DNA of 64,000 bases from Ottowia flava (GCF_042680565.1 NZ_JBHUEJ010000034.1:7032-71031); one strand, 5' to 3'; positions 50,290-58,833 are shown, counted from the stretch's first letter. Numbers and translations: made by a program. Notes: a model not told the origin generated them from the letters alone.

Positions 50290-50318
50290 TGGACTGGGGC
50301 TACAGCACGATTTGACTC
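50257..50318 (+). repeat. Dispersed repeat, copy 10 (divergent)
   Basis: Reads GCTAGCAAAAAAGAAGCTGC, then CCGCGCTTGATGGACTGGGG and CTACAGCACGATTTG. It provides the last ~10 codons and the TGA stop of the AlaA-type gene and runs up to the hom start. Confidence 0.65.
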
Positions 50319-50326
50319 AAGAATTC

Positions 50327-51652
50327 ATGAAACCAATGCAAGTGGGCCTGATCGGCCTGGGTACCGTGGGTGCTGGCGTTTTCGAGGTGCTTCGACGCAA
50401 CCAGGAAGAGATCAGTCGGCGGGCAGGTCGCAGTATTGAGGTGCGTGCCGTATCGCGGCGTGACATCGCCAAGGCGCGGGCCATGGTTGGTGGTGCTGCC
50501 AGGGTGGAGGAAGATCCTCGCGCGCTCATTCGTGATCCCGAGATTGAGGTGATCGTTGAGTTGATCGGTGGTTATGACCTTTCGCGCGAACTGGTGCTTG
50601 AAGCCATCGCCGCCGGCAAGCACGTGGTCACCGCCAACAAGGCGCTGCTGGCCGTGCACGGCACCGAGATCTTTGAGGCCGCCGACAAGAAGGGCGTGAT
50701 CGTCGCGTTTGAGGCCGCCGTGGCCGGGGGCATCCCGATCATCAAGGCGCTGCGCGAAGGCCTGACCGCCAACCGCATCCAGTGGATCGCCGGCATCATC
50801 AACGGCACGACGAACTTCATCCTGAGCGAGATGCGCGACAAGGGCCTGGACTTCGACGTGGTGCTGAAAGAAGCGCAGCGCCTGGGCTATGCCGAGGCCG
50901 ACCCGACTTTCGACATCGAAGGCGTGGACGCGGCGCACAAGGCGACCATCATGAGCGCCATCGCCTTCGGCATTCCGGTGCAGTTCGACAAGGCCTACGT
51001 GGAAGGCATCACGCAGCTGTCGGCCACCGACATCCGCTACGCCGAACAACTGGGCTACCGCATCAAGCTGCTGGGCATCACCAAGCGCCGCGAAGGCGAG
51101 GGCGTCGAACTGCGCGTGCACCCCACGCTGGTGCCGGCCAAGCGCCTGCTGGCCAACGTCGAAGGCGCGATGAACGCCGTGGTCGTCAACGGCGACGCCG
51201 TCGGCACCACGCTGTACTACGGCAAGGGCGCGGGCAGCGAGCCCACGGCCAGTGCCGTCATCGCCGACCTGGTCGACGTCACGCGCCTGGCCACCAGCGA
51301 CCCGCAGCACCGCGTGCCGCATCTGGCCTTCCAGCACAGCCAGATGCGCGACGTCAGCGTGCTGCCGATTGACCACGTCGTCACCAGCTACTACCTGCGC
51401 CTGCGCGTGGCCGACCAGGCCGGCGTGCTGGCGCGCGTGGCCACCATCCTGGCCGATGCGGGCATCAGCGTGGACGCGCTGCTGCAGCGCGAGGCCGACG
51501 AGGTGGGCGGTGAGGGCAGCACCCAGACCGACCTGATCATCCTGACGCACCAGGCGCGCGAAGGCGCGATGAACGCCGCGCAGGAACAGTTGCAGGCGTT
51601 GCCCAGCGTGCTGCAGCCGATCGTGCGCATCCGCAAGGAAGAGCTGGCCTGA
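50327..51652 (+). CDS. hom: Homoserine dehydrogenase
   Basis: 441 aa monofunctional enzyme (no kinase domain) reducing aspartate semialdehyde to homoserine with NAD(P)H. The start at 50327 gives MKPMQVGLIGLGTVGAGVFE with the Rossmann GLGTVG. It then has VTANKALLAVHG, the catalytic region GGIPIIKALREGLTANRIQW and IINGTTNFILSEM, and KRLLANVEGAMNAV. A C-terminal ACT domain (LRLRVADQAGVLARVATILA) gives threonine feedback control in this family. With thrC it forms the threonine branch; thrB is not in the window. Confidence 0.96.
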   Translation: MKPMQVGLIGLGTVGAGVFEVLRRNQEEISRRAGRSIEVRAVSRRDIAKARAMVGGAARVEEDPRALIRDPEIEVIVELIGGYDLSRELVLEAIAAGKHVVTANKALLAVHGTEIFEAADKKGVIVAFEAAVAGGIPIIKALREGLTANRIQWIAGIINGTTNFILSEMRDKGLDFDVVLKEAQRLGYAEADPTFDIEGVDAAHKATIMSAIAFGIPVQFDKAYVEGITQLSATDIRYAEQLGYRIKLLGITKRREGEGVELRVHPTLVPAKRLLANVEGAMNAVVVNGDAVGTTLYYGKGAGSEPTASAVIADLVDVTRLATSDPQHRVPHLAFQHSQMRDVSVLPIDHVVTSYYLRLRVADQAGVLARVATILADAGISVDALLQREADEVGGEGSTQTDLIILTHQAREGAMNAAQEQLQALPSVLQPIVRIRKEELA

Positions 51653-51683
51653 CGCGCGCGCGTCGGCCGGGGCGTTCGCCGTC

Positions 51684-52241
51684 ATGAGCTATTGCGCGTT
51701 CGTGAATGGGCTGCCGCCGGGCACCGACGACCCCAACAAGGCCTACCACGACCACGCCTACGGCTTTCCGATCACGGACGACAACGCGCTGTTCGGCCGC
51801 CTGCTGCTGGAGATCAACCAGGCGGGCTTGAGCTGGACGTTGATGCTGAAGAAGCAGGCGGCGTTTGAGGCCGCCTACGACAGCTTCGACATCGCCCGTG
51901 TCGCCGCTTACACCGAGGCCGAGCGCCAGCGCCTGTTGCAGGACGCGGGCGTCGTGCGCAACCGCCTGAAGGTCAATGCTGCGATCCATAACGCGCAGCA
52001 GATCCGGGCGCTGCAGGCCAGCCACGGCAGCTTCAAAAGCTGGCTGGATGCGCACCACCCGCTATCGAAAGACGAGTGGGTCAAGCTCTTCAAGCGCCAC
52101 TTCAAGTTTGTCGGTGGCGAGATCGTGAACGAATTCCTGATGAGCACCGGCTACCTGCCGGGCGCCCACCAGCCCGATTGCCCGGTGTACGCCCGCGTGC
52201 GCGCGGCGCGCCCGCGCTGGGCCGACGACACCCCCAAGTGA
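51684..52241 (+). CDS. tag: DNA-3-methyladenine glycosylase I (Tag)
   Basis: 185 aa base-excision repair enzyme that removes 3-methyladenine. Zinc-ligand positions are kept (Cys4 in MSYC, His in AYHDHAYG, and His/Cys in GAHQPDCPVY). The active-site Glu lies in LLLEINQAGLSW, and QDAGVVRNRLKVNAAIHNA and FKFVGGEIVNEF match the family. Its location is odd: 31 nt after hom and 7 nt before thrC, inside the threonine operon. The catalytic and zinc residues look intact, so it should be active. Confidence 0.9.
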   Translation: MSYCAFVNGLPPGTDDPNKAYHDHAYGFPITDDNALFGRLLLEINQAGLSWTLMLKKQAAFEAAYDSFDIARVAAYTEAERQRLLQDAGVVRNRLKVNAAIHNAQQIRALQASHGSFKSWLDAHHPLSKDEWVKLFKRHFKFVGGEIVNEFLMSTGYLPGAHQPDCPVYARVRAARPRWADDTPK

Positions 52242-52248
52242 GTGTGAG

Positions 52249-53676
52249 ATGAACTACCTGTCCACCCGTGGCGACGCCACGCCGCGCCGCTTTTGCGACA
52301 TCCTGCTGGAAGGTCTGGCGCCCGATGGCGGCCTGTACCTGCCCGAACACTACCCGCACGTCGACAGCACCATGCTGACGCATTGGCGCAACCTGTACGC
52401 GCAGCACGGCTACGCCACGCTGGCGTTCGAGATCCTCAGCCTCTACATCGACGACATCCCTGCGGCCGACCTGAAGGCGATCTGCGAGACGACCTACACC
52501 CCCGAAGTCTTCGGCACCTTGGAAATCGTGCCGCTGAAGTCGCTGCAGCCCAAGTTCTACCTGGAAGGCCTGTCCAACGGCCCCACGCTGGCCTTCAAGG
52601 ACATGGCCATGCAGCTGCTGGGCAACCTGTTCGAATACGAACTGGGCCGTCGCGGCGAGCAGCTCAACATCCTGGGCGCCACCAGTGGCGACACCGGCAG
52701 CGCGGCCGAATACGCCATGCGCGGCAAGCAGGGCATCCGCGTCTTCATGCTCAGCCCGCACGGCCGCATGAGTGCCTTCCAGCAGGCGCAGATGTTCAGT
52801 CTGCAAGACCCCAACATCCACAACATCGCCATCGAGGGCGTGTTTGACGACTGTCAGGACATCGTCAAGGCCGTCAGCAACGACCTGGGCTTCAAGCGCC
52901 GGCACAAGATCGGCACCGTCAACTCGATCAACTGGGCGCGCCTGCTGGCGCAGGTCGTCTATTACTTTGCCGGCTACTTCCAAGCGACTCGCTCGAATGC
53001 TGAGCAAGTCAGCTTTGCCGTGCCCAGCGGCAACTTCGGCAACATCTGCGCCGGCCACGTCGCCCGCATGATGGGGCTGCCGATCCGCCAGTTGGTGCTG
53101 GCCACGAACGAGAACGACGTGCTGGACGAGTTCTTCCGCACCGGCGTGTACCGCGTGCGCGGCAGCGCCGACACGCACGAGACCAGCAGCCCGTCCATGG
53201 ACATCAGCAAGGCCAGCAACTTCGAGCGCTTCGTGTTCGACCTGCTCGGCCGCGACGGCGCGCGCACCAAGGCCTTGTTTGAAGACGGCGTCGCCAAGCA
53301 AGGCCAGTTCGACCTTAGCCAGGACCCGGCCTTCGCCCAGGCGCGCGAGCGCTTCGGCTTCGTCAGCGGCAAGAGCACGCACGCCGACCGGCTGGCGACC
53401 ATCCGCGACGTGTACGAGAAATTCGACGTGATGATCGACACCCACACCGCCGACGGCGTGAAGGTGGCGCGTGAACACGCCCAGCCGGGCGAGCCGATGA
53501 TCGTGCTGGAGACGGCGCTGCCCATCAAGTTTGCCGCGACCATCGTCGAGGCGCTGGGGCGCGAGCCCGACCGCCCGCCCAAGTTCGACGGGATCGAAGC
53601 GCTGCCGCGCCGCGTGCGCGTGATGCCTGCGGACGCCGATGGCATCAAGCGCCTCGTCGTGCAGGAATGTGGATGA
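52249..53676 (+). CDS. thrC: Threonine synthase
   Basis: 475 aa PLP enzyme converting O-phosphohomoserine to threonine. The start MNYLSTRGDATPRRFCDILL is the family N-terminus. The PLP Lys lies in GPTLAFKDMAMQLLGNLFEY, and GATSGDTGSAAEYAMRGKQG, VPSGNFGNICAG and DVLDEFFRTGVY are further signatures of the longer (fungal/Gram-negative) type. Distal gene of alaA-hom-tag-thrC. Confidence 0.96.
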   Translation: MNYLSTRGDATPRRFCDILLEGLAPDGGLYLPEHYPHVDSTMLTHWRNLYAQHGYATLAFEILSLYIDDIPAADLKAICETTYTPEVFGTLEIVPLKSLQPKFYLEGLSNGPTLAFKDMAMQLLGNLFEYELGRRGEQLNILGATSGDTGSAAEYAMRGKQGIRVFMLSPHGRMSAFQQAQMFSLQDPNIHNIAIEGVFDDCQDIVKAVSNDLGFKRRHKIGTVNSINWARLLAQVVYYFAGYFQATRSNAEQVSFAVPSGNFGNICAGHVARMMGLPIRQLVLATNENDVLDEFFRTGVYRVRGSADTHETSSPSMDISKASNFERFVFDLLGRDGARTKALFEDGVAKQGQFDLSQDPAFAQARERFGFVSGKSTHADRLATIRDVYEKFDVMIDTHTADGVKVAREHAQPGEPMIVLETALPIKFAATIVEALGREPDRPPKFDGIEALPRRVRVMPADADGIKRLVVQECG

Positions 53677-53732
53677 AATAGGCTCGAACGCCTTGAAGGG
53701 CGGGCGCGGCCAGCTATTAAACCAGTAGTACT
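53674..53732 (-). repeat. Dispersed repeat, degenerate copy (reverse orientation)
   Basis: Only the GCGCGGCCAGCTATTAAACC end with CAGTAGTA is well kept; the left half is degenerate. Sits between thrC and mobB, starting at the thrC stop. Confidence 0.55.
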
Positions 53733-53745
53733 CTGAGGTGGCACA

Positions 53746-54291
53746 TTGAAGGTGATTGGCTTTGCTGGGTACTCCGGCTCGGGCAAGACCACGTTGGTGG
53801 AACGCCTGATCCCCGAGCTGAAGCTGCGCGGCTTGCGCGTGTCCGTGGTCAAGCACGCACACCACAAGTTCGACATCGACCATGAAGGCAAGGACACCTG
53901 GCGCCACCGCGAGGCGGGCGCGTTCGAGGTTGTCGTTGCGTCCGACCGGCGCCTGGCTTTGATGCGCGAGTTTGAGGCGCCAGCGCAACTGAGCGTGCAC
54001 CACCTGATTGCCGAGCTGTACGACGGCGTGGACTGGGTGCTGGTGGAAGGCTTCAAATCGAGTGACCTCCTCAAGATCGAGGTCTGGCGCGGCGCCCACG
54101 GCAAAGAGGCGCGTTACGCTGACGACGTGTTCGTCGCCGCGATCGCCACCGACACGCCAGACGCCTTGCCCGAAGCCACACTGCGCCCGGTGCTGGACCT
54201 GAACGATCCGCACGCGATTGCCGACTGGATGGTCGCCCACGGCGAGCGCTTCAACTACGACCCTGAGCTTTACTTGCGCAACCATGTCTGA
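53746..54291 (+). CDS. mobB: Molybdopterin-guanine dinucleotide biosynthesis protein MobB
   Basis: 181 aa GTP-binding partner of MobA. The start is a TTG at 53746 behind GAGGTGGCACA; the product begins MKVIGFAGYSGSGKTTLVER with a P-loop GYSGSGKT. Other signatures are VSVVKHAHHKFDIDHEGKDT, WRHREAGAFEVVVASDRR and VDWVLVEGFKSSDLLKIEVW. The stop overlaps the moeA start by 8 nt, so the two are coupled. mobA is not in the window. Confidence 0.92.
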   Translation: MKVIGFAGYSGSGKTTLVERLIPELKLRGLRVSVVKHAHHKFDIDHEGKDTWRHREAGAFEVVVASDRRLALMREFEAPAQLSVHHLIAELYDGVDWVLVEGFKSSDLLKIEVWRGAHGKEARYADDVFVAAIATDTPDALPEATLRPVLDLNDPHAIADWMVAHGERFNYDPELYLRNHV

Positions 54292-55549
54292 CGCCCGCAG
54301 CCCTGCCGCCCGCCCGCCCTTGATGTCGCTGGACGACGCGATGCAGCGCCTGATGGCGCACGCCGCACCGCTGGGCCGCACCGAACGCGTCAGCACCTTC
54401 GATGCCGATGGCCGCGTGCTGGCGCAGGACGTGGTGTCCGAATTGCAGGTGCCACCCAACGACAACTCGTCCATGGACGGCTACGCCGTGCGCGCCGCTG
54501 ACGTCACGGCGGCCGGCGTTGAACTGCCCGTGTCGCAACGCATCGCCGCCGGCCATGCGGGCGGCCCGCTGACGCCCGGCACCGCAGCGCGCATTTTCAC
54601 CGGCGCGCCCATGCCCGCAGGCGCCGATGCGGTCGTGATGCAGGAAGACACCGCCGCGCTGGACGATGGCGCGCGCGTGCGCATCGACGTTGTGCCGGCG
54701 CCGGGCCAGTGGGTGCGCACGTCGGGTGAAGACGTGCTACGCGGTGCCACCGTGCTGCAAAAAGGAGAGCGCCTTGCGCCGGCGGGTGTAGGGCTGGCGG
54801 CCGGAATCGGCCTGGCCGAGCTCACGGTGGCGGCGCGCCCGCGTGTGGCGCTGTTCTCCACCGGCGACGAGTTGGTCATGCCCGGCCAGGTGCCGCCCGC
54901 GGCCATGAAGCCGGGCACCATCTACAACAGCAACCGCTTCTTCCTGCGCGCGCTGCTGCTCCGCCTGGGTTGCGAGGTGACCGATCTGGGCATCGTGCCG
55001 GACAACCGCGCGGCCACGCTGGCGGCGCTGCAATCGGCGGCCACCGGCCACGATCTGATCCTGACCAGCGGCGGTGTGTCGGTGGGCGAAGAAGACCACA
55101 TCAAGCCCGCGGTCGAGCAGCTTGGCCAGCTCGACCTGTGGCAGATCGCCATGAAGCCGGGCAAGCCGTTCGCTTACGGTTCGATTCCGTCGGCGCAAGG
55201 CGCCGGCGTCTGCCACTTCATGGGATTGCCCGGCAACCCGGTGTCCAGCTTCGTCACCTTCCTGCTCCTGGTGCGGCCCTTCCTGCTGCGCCTGCAGGGC
55301 GCGACCGATACCGGGATGCCCGCGCTGGCCATGCGCGCCGACTTTGCCACCACGCGCCCCGACAAGCGGCGCGAATTCCTGCGCGCGCGACGCAATGCGG
55401 ATGGCGGCCTCGACCTTTTTGCCAACCAGAGCTCGGGCGTGCTGACCTCTGCGCACTGGGCCGATGGGCTGATTGACCTGCCTGCAGGCCAGACCATTGC
55501 GCAAGGCGAGATGGTGTGCTTCATCCCGCTGCGAGAATGGCTGGCATGA
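54284..55549 (+). CDS. moeA: Molybdopterin molybdenumtransferase MoeA
   Basis: 421 aa enzyme inserting molybdate into adenylated molybdopterin. The start at 54284 overlaps mobB. MoeA landmarks: PPNDNSSMDGYAVRAADV, IFTGAPMPAGADAVVMQEDT, RPRVALFSTGDELV, YNSNRFFLRALLLRLGCEV, DLILTSGGVSVGEEDHIKPA (Mo/phosphate-binding loop), and MGLPGNPVSSFVTF. Its stop overlaps the moaD ATG (ATGA), giving a mobB-moeA-moaD transcript. Confidence 0.96.
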   Translation: MSDARSPAARPPLMSLDDAMQRLMAHAAPLGRTERVSTFDADGRVLAQDVVSELQVPPNDNSSMDGYAVRAADVTAAGVELPVSQRIAAGHAGGPLTPGTAARIFTGAPMPAGADAVVMQEDTAALDDGARVRIDVVPAPGQWVRTSGEDVLRGATVLQKGERLAPAGVGLAAGIGLAELTVAARPRVALFSTGDELVMPGQVPPAAMKPGTIYNSNRFFLRALLLRLGCEVTDLGIVPDNRAATLAALQSAATGHDLILTSGGVSVGEEDHIKPAVEQLGQLDLWQIAMKPGKPFAYGSIPSAQGAGVCHFMGLPGNPVSSFVTFLLLVRPFLLRLQGATDTGMPALAMRADFATTRPDKRREFLRARRNADGGLDLFANQSSGVLTSAHWADGLIDLPAGQTIAQGEMVCFIPLREWLA

Positions 55550-55797
55550 AAGTCACGGTGCGCTATTTCGCCTCGATCCGCGAAGCCCTCGGCACGGGAT
55601 CGGACAGTTTCGACACCTCCGCCACCACCTTGGCGGCCTTGCGCGACGAACTCATCGCCCGCGGCGGGCCACACGCCGAGGCGCTGGCCCGCGGCAGGGC
55701 GGTGCGCCTGGCGCTGAACCAGACCATGGCCGACGAAAGCACGGCCCTGGTCGACGGGGCCGAGGTGGCCTTCTTCCCGCCGGTCACAGGCGGCTAG
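55546..55797 (+). CDS. moaD: Molybdopterin synthase small (sulfur carrier) subunit MoaD
   Basis: 83 aa ubiquitin-like sulfur carrier ending in the required Gly-Gly (FFPPVTGG). The start KVTVRYFASIREALG and the internal LALNQTMADESTALVDGAEV are typical. ATGA overlap with moeA. The partner MoaE is encoded 2.5 kb downstream, after three unrelated genes. Confidence 0.93.
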   Translation: MKVTVRYFASIREALGTGSDSFDTSATTLAALRDELIARGGPHAEALARGRAVRLALNQTMADESTALVDGAEVAFFPPVTGG

Positions 55798-55819
55798 ACG
55801 CCGTCACCGGCGCCATGCC

Positions 55820-56618
55820 TCAGCGCAACCACTTGTCGTCGATCGCCTTGAGCGTGCCGCGCTGGCCCAGCAAGTCCCAGGTGAAGTTCATCACCCGCAG
55901 GTAGTCCGCGTCGTCGGTGGGCAGCAGGAAGCCGAGCCAGTTGGTGGCGGTCAGCGGTGCGTCCAGAAAGGCGGCGGCTAGGCGCGGATCGGCTTTCGCG
56001 TAGTGCAGGGCTTCATAGGTCTCGGTGATCATCGCGTCGCCCTTGCCTTCGGCGATCAGGCCGGGGATCTCGGCGTTCTTGTCGTGCGTGCTGACCTGGG
56101 CGCTCTTCAGGTTCTGCAGCACGAAGGCCTCGTTGGTGCCGCCCCGGGTTCTTGATGACGCGCACGCTGGCCTGGTTCAAATCCTGCACGCTGCGGAACT
56201 TGGCTTTGTCGGCGGCGCGCACCAGGGCCACTTTGCCAAACGGTGCGTAGCCGGGCAGCATGGCCGCCGCGCGCATGCGCGCCACGTTGCGCGTGATGCC
56301 GCCCACGGCCATGTCGAACTTGCCCGCTCTCAGGTCGGCCAGCAGGTTGGGCCAGGTGGTCGGGACGTATTCGACCTTCACGCCCAATTCCTTGGCCATG
56401 GCGTCGACGACGTCGATGTCGTGGCCGGCGTAGCCCGCGCCCTCCTTGATGGCAAAGGGCCGGTAGTCGCCCGGCGTGCCGACGCGCAGCACCTTGTTGT
56501 CCAACACCTTGTCCAGACGATCGCCCGCCCAGGCGGCGCCAGTCGCGATGAAGGCGGTGGTCAAGGTAGCGCAGCGGCCCACCAAGGCCAAAGTGCGCAG
56601 CGCAAAGAAAGATGCCAT
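55820..56618 (-). pseudogene. PheC-like (cyclohexadienyl dehydratase / family 3 solute-binding) gene with a frameshift
   Basis: Two abutting frames make one protein of about 265 aa. The first part has a signal peptide (MASFFALRTLALVG, cleavage near AWAGD). It then reads RLDKVLDNKVLRVGTPGDYR, AGHDIDVVDAMAKELGVKV, VPTTWPNLLADLRAGKFDMA and VRVIKNPG. The second frame continues GGTNEAFVLQNLKSAQVSTH to LLGQRGTLKAIDDKWLR. This order matches periplasmic PheC closely (VRVIKNPGGTNE spans the break). The break lies at a C/G run (56142-56145, about CCCC where CCC would keep the frame), so it may be a true inactivation or a homopolymer sequencing error. Role if active: arogenate/prephenate dehydration, or amino-acid binding. 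Confidence 0.8.
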
Positions 56619-56650
56619 GGCTTGTCTCCTGAAGAATTGGGCACGCGAGC

Positions 56651-57595
56651 TTAGCGCGTCGCCGCGGATTCACCCAGCGTTTGGTGGATGGCGATCAGCC
56701 GGTCGCGCAGCGCGGCGCTGACCGGGTGCATGGGCGGACGAAGCGTTTCGCCCATCTCGCCCCGATGTGCCAGCAAGGCCTTGAGCGGCGCCGGGTTGGG
56801 TTCGGCGAACGCGGCTTCCAGGTAGGGCAGCAGGGGCAGCCACAGCACCTGCGCAGCCACAAGGTCGCCGCGCAGCAACAATTCCACGATATCGACCAAG
56901 CGGCGTGTGTGCAGATGGGCCGTTGCGGCGATGGCCCCCGCTCCGCCTTGTGCCACGGTGGCGAACAAGTTTAGGTCTTCACCGGCCAGCACCTGCAGGC
57001 GGCCGTCGGCGATCAGTGCCAAAGTCTTCCCGGTGTCGCCACCGCAATCTTTGATGGCGGCGATGTTCGGGTGGGCCGCCAGGGTCAGCAGGGTGTCGCG
57101 TGTGAGCGTGGTCCCGGTGCGGTAGGGGATGTCGTACAGGACGAGCGGAGCGGGGCTGGCGTCGGCCAGCGTGGTGAACCAATTGATCGCCCCCGCTTGC
57201 GACGGGCGGATGTAGTGCGGCGCCGGCAGCAGCACGCCCGCCAGGGGAAGGCCGCTCAGCGTGCGCAGCCAGGCGCGCACTTCACCCAGGTGGTGGCCGC
57301 CGACACCAGCGATCACGGGCAGACCGCCGGCGTGCTGGGCGGCGTCCAACACGGTGCTCAGCACCGCCCGTTGTTCGGCAGCGTCCAGCGCGGCGGCTTC
57401 GCCGGTCGAGCCGCAGGCCACGAGGCCACGCACGCCCTCGGCGGCCAAGCGCAACGCCAGGCGGTGGAGCGCGGCGTGGTCAATCTCGCCGTTCGGCTTG
57501 AACGGGGTGACCAGGGCGACCCAAAGGCCAGAGAACGGCCCTTGCGCGGACGGGGTGAGCTGGCTCAAAGCCATCGACGCGGGGTGAATAGACAT
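56651..57595 (-). CDS. DapA-family lyase (4-hydroxy-tetrahydrodipicolinate synthase-like)
   Basis: 314 aa TIM-barrel aldolase. Key residues: the Thr/Ser pair in ACGSTGEAAAL, catalytic Tyr in LVLYDIPYRTGTTL, and Schiff-base Lys in NIAAIKDCGGDTGKTL. The start at 57595 has an AAGGATG ribosome site. The PLAGVLLPAPHYIRPSQAGA region is DapA-like. Whether it is the essential lysine-pathway DapA or a paralogue for another keto-acid is open; no other lysine genes are nearby. 32 nt upstream of the PheC-like gene on the same strand, so co-transcription is likely. Confidence 0.85.
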   Translation of the reverse strand: MSIHPASMALSQLTPSAQGPFSGLWVALVTPFKPNGEIDHAALHRLALRLAAEGVRGLVACGSTGEAAALDAAEQRAVLSTVLDAAQHAGGLPVIAGVGGHHLGEVRAWLRTLSGLPLAGVLLPAPHYIRPSQAGAINWFTTLADASPAPLVLYDIPYRTGTTLTRDTLLTLAAHPNIAAIKDCGGDTGKTLALIADGRLQVLAGEDLNLFATVAQGGAGAIAATAHLHTRRLVDIVELLLRGDLVAAQVLWLPLLPYLEAAFAEPNPAPLKALLAHRGEMGETLRPPMHPVSAALRDRLIAIHQTLGESAATR

Positions 57596-57722
57596 GCGGA
57601 CATCCTTTCAAAACGCCCTCGCAAGGACGGGTCACGACCGATGGGTGAAGCCATCGCCGTCAGAAGGTGCAACGGATGCCGGGAAACGAAAAGAGGGGGA
57701 AGAGAGGCCTGGCGCTGCCGTC

Positions 57723-57763
57723 GCTCATCTGACGACGGAGGCCGCGGCTCCGGTCAGATGAGC
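57723..57763. other. 11-bp inverted repeat with structured loop upstream of the dapA-like gene
   Basis: Arms GCTCATCTGAC and GTCAGATGAGC are perfect, with a 19-nt GC-rich loop that can pair further (GGAG...CTCC). On the minus strand a 32-codon open frame (ATG 57852, MFVALPPTCQRAARTSVVAR...) ends with its TGA inside the first arm. Could be a leader peptide plus hairpin in the 370-bp gap before the dapA-like gene. Otherwise the gap 57596-57965 shows nothing. Confidence 0.4.
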
Positions 57764-57965
57764 TGCGGTTTCTTGGCCTGTTTGGCGCCGGCACGTGCCA
57801 CGACCGACGTGCGTGCGGCACGCTGGCAGGTCGGAGGCAGGGCGACAAACATTCGGCCATTCTAGGGGTCGCCGGGGGCGGGCAGAAGCGTCGCGTGCCG
57901 CTGCGTCGTGCCCCCGCCACAAGCGGCGAGCCGCGCCATCGGACGCGTTCGCTGGCGAAGGGTGC

Positions 57966-58295
57966 CTACGACCCGATCGGCGCTTCGGGCAACCGTGGGG
58001 CCGGCCAGTTCAGCAATTCGGCCAGGCGCGTCGCCACCCAGTGCCCCTCTGGCAGCGTGAAGCCGGATTCGGGCGTGATCAGCGCGGCCAGCATCCGATC
58101 CAGAATTTCTTCTTCCGACGGCACGGCTGCACCGTGGTGCAGGCCTTGCGCTTGCTCCACCAGGTGGTTGGCCAGGTCTTCGCACAGTTCGTAGCGGTCC
58201 GCGACCTCGGCAGCGGGCACGGTCAGACGGCCGCGCGCGTCGCTGAACAGCGCGATGAAGGATGGCGGAACGTAGATCTGGTTGTCGGGTTGCAT
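57966..58295 (-). CDS. Small conserved protein, Comamonadaceae type
   Basis: 109 aa from ATG 58295 (MQPDNQIYVPPSFIALFSDA); the extended frame upstream overlaps moaE antisense. The pattern PPSFIALF, then a segment on cell-type ADRYELCEDLANHLVEQAQ, EEEILDRMLAALI and GHWVATRLAELLNWP matches small proteins often labelled 'ATPase with chaperone activity' in Comamonadaceae. No Walker motif is visible, so that label is not supported by the sequence. Divergent from moaE with 43 bp between starts. Confidence 0.7.
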   Translation of the reverse strand: MQPDNQIYVPPSFIALFSDARGRLTVPAAEVADRYELCEDLANHLVEQAQGLHHGAAVPSEEEILDRMLAALITPESGFTLPEGHWVATRLAELLNWPAPRLPEAPIGS

Positions 58296-58338
58296 GGCGG
58301 CGCGCGCTGCTGGGCGGTGAATGGCTGAGAATACCCGC

Positions 58339-58827
58339 ATGAGCCAGCCCAACGTGGTCATCCAGACCAAGGATTTCGATGTGTCCAGCGAGATCGCCGC
58401 CCTGCGTGCGGGCGATGGGCGCGTCGGTGCCGTGTGCAGCTTTATCGGCACCGTGCGCGACCGCAACGGCCCCGCGGCGGCCGGCAGCGTGCGGGCGATG
58501 GAGCTGGAGCACTACCCCGGCATGACCGAAAAGGCGATCGCCCAGATGATCGACGCGGCGCTCCAGCGCTTTGACATCCTGGGCGCGCGCGTCATCCACC
58601 GTGTGGGTGTGCTGCAGCCGCAGGACCAGATCGTGCTGGTCGTCGTCAGCTCGGCCCACCGCGGCGAATCGTTCCAGGCTTGCGAATTCCTGATGGACTA
58701 CCTCAAGACCCAGGCGCCGTTCTGGAAGAAGGAAACCACGCCCGACGGCGCGCACTGGGTCGACGCGCGCGTGCAAGACGACGCGGCGCTGGCGCGCTGG
58801 GGCATTGACGCAGGCAACGCGCAGTAG
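58339..58827 (+). CDS. moaE: Molybdopterin synthase catalytic subunit MoaE
   Basis: 162 aa. The start at 58339 (MSQPNVVIQTKDFDVSSEIA) is preferred over an ATG 18 nt upstream. Catalytic and MoaD-binding features: GAVCSFIGTVRDRN, MELEHYPGMTEKAIAQMID, IHRVGVLQPQDQIVLVVVSS, AHRGESFQACEFLMDYLK, and the Lys-rich APFWKKETTPDGAHWVDAR. Converts precursor Z (cPMP) to molybdopterin with thiocarboxylated MoaD. Confidence 0.95.
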   Translation: MSQPNVVIQTKDFDVSSEIAALRAGDGRVGAVCSFIGTVRDRNGPAAAGSVRAMELEHYPGMTEKAIAQMIDAALQRFDILGARVIHRVGVLQPQDQIVLVVVSSAHRGESFQACEFLMDYLKTQAPFWKKETTPDGAHWVDARVQDDAALARWGIDAGNAQ

Positions 58828-58833
58828 GACGCC

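Noticed and set aside
57660..57922. Two overlapping minus-strand frames (86 and 65 codons) in the gap before the dapA-like gene
   Set aside because: No ribosome site or motifs; low-complexity Arg/Pro composition. Only the hairpin with the 32-codon frame was kept, as a weak feature.
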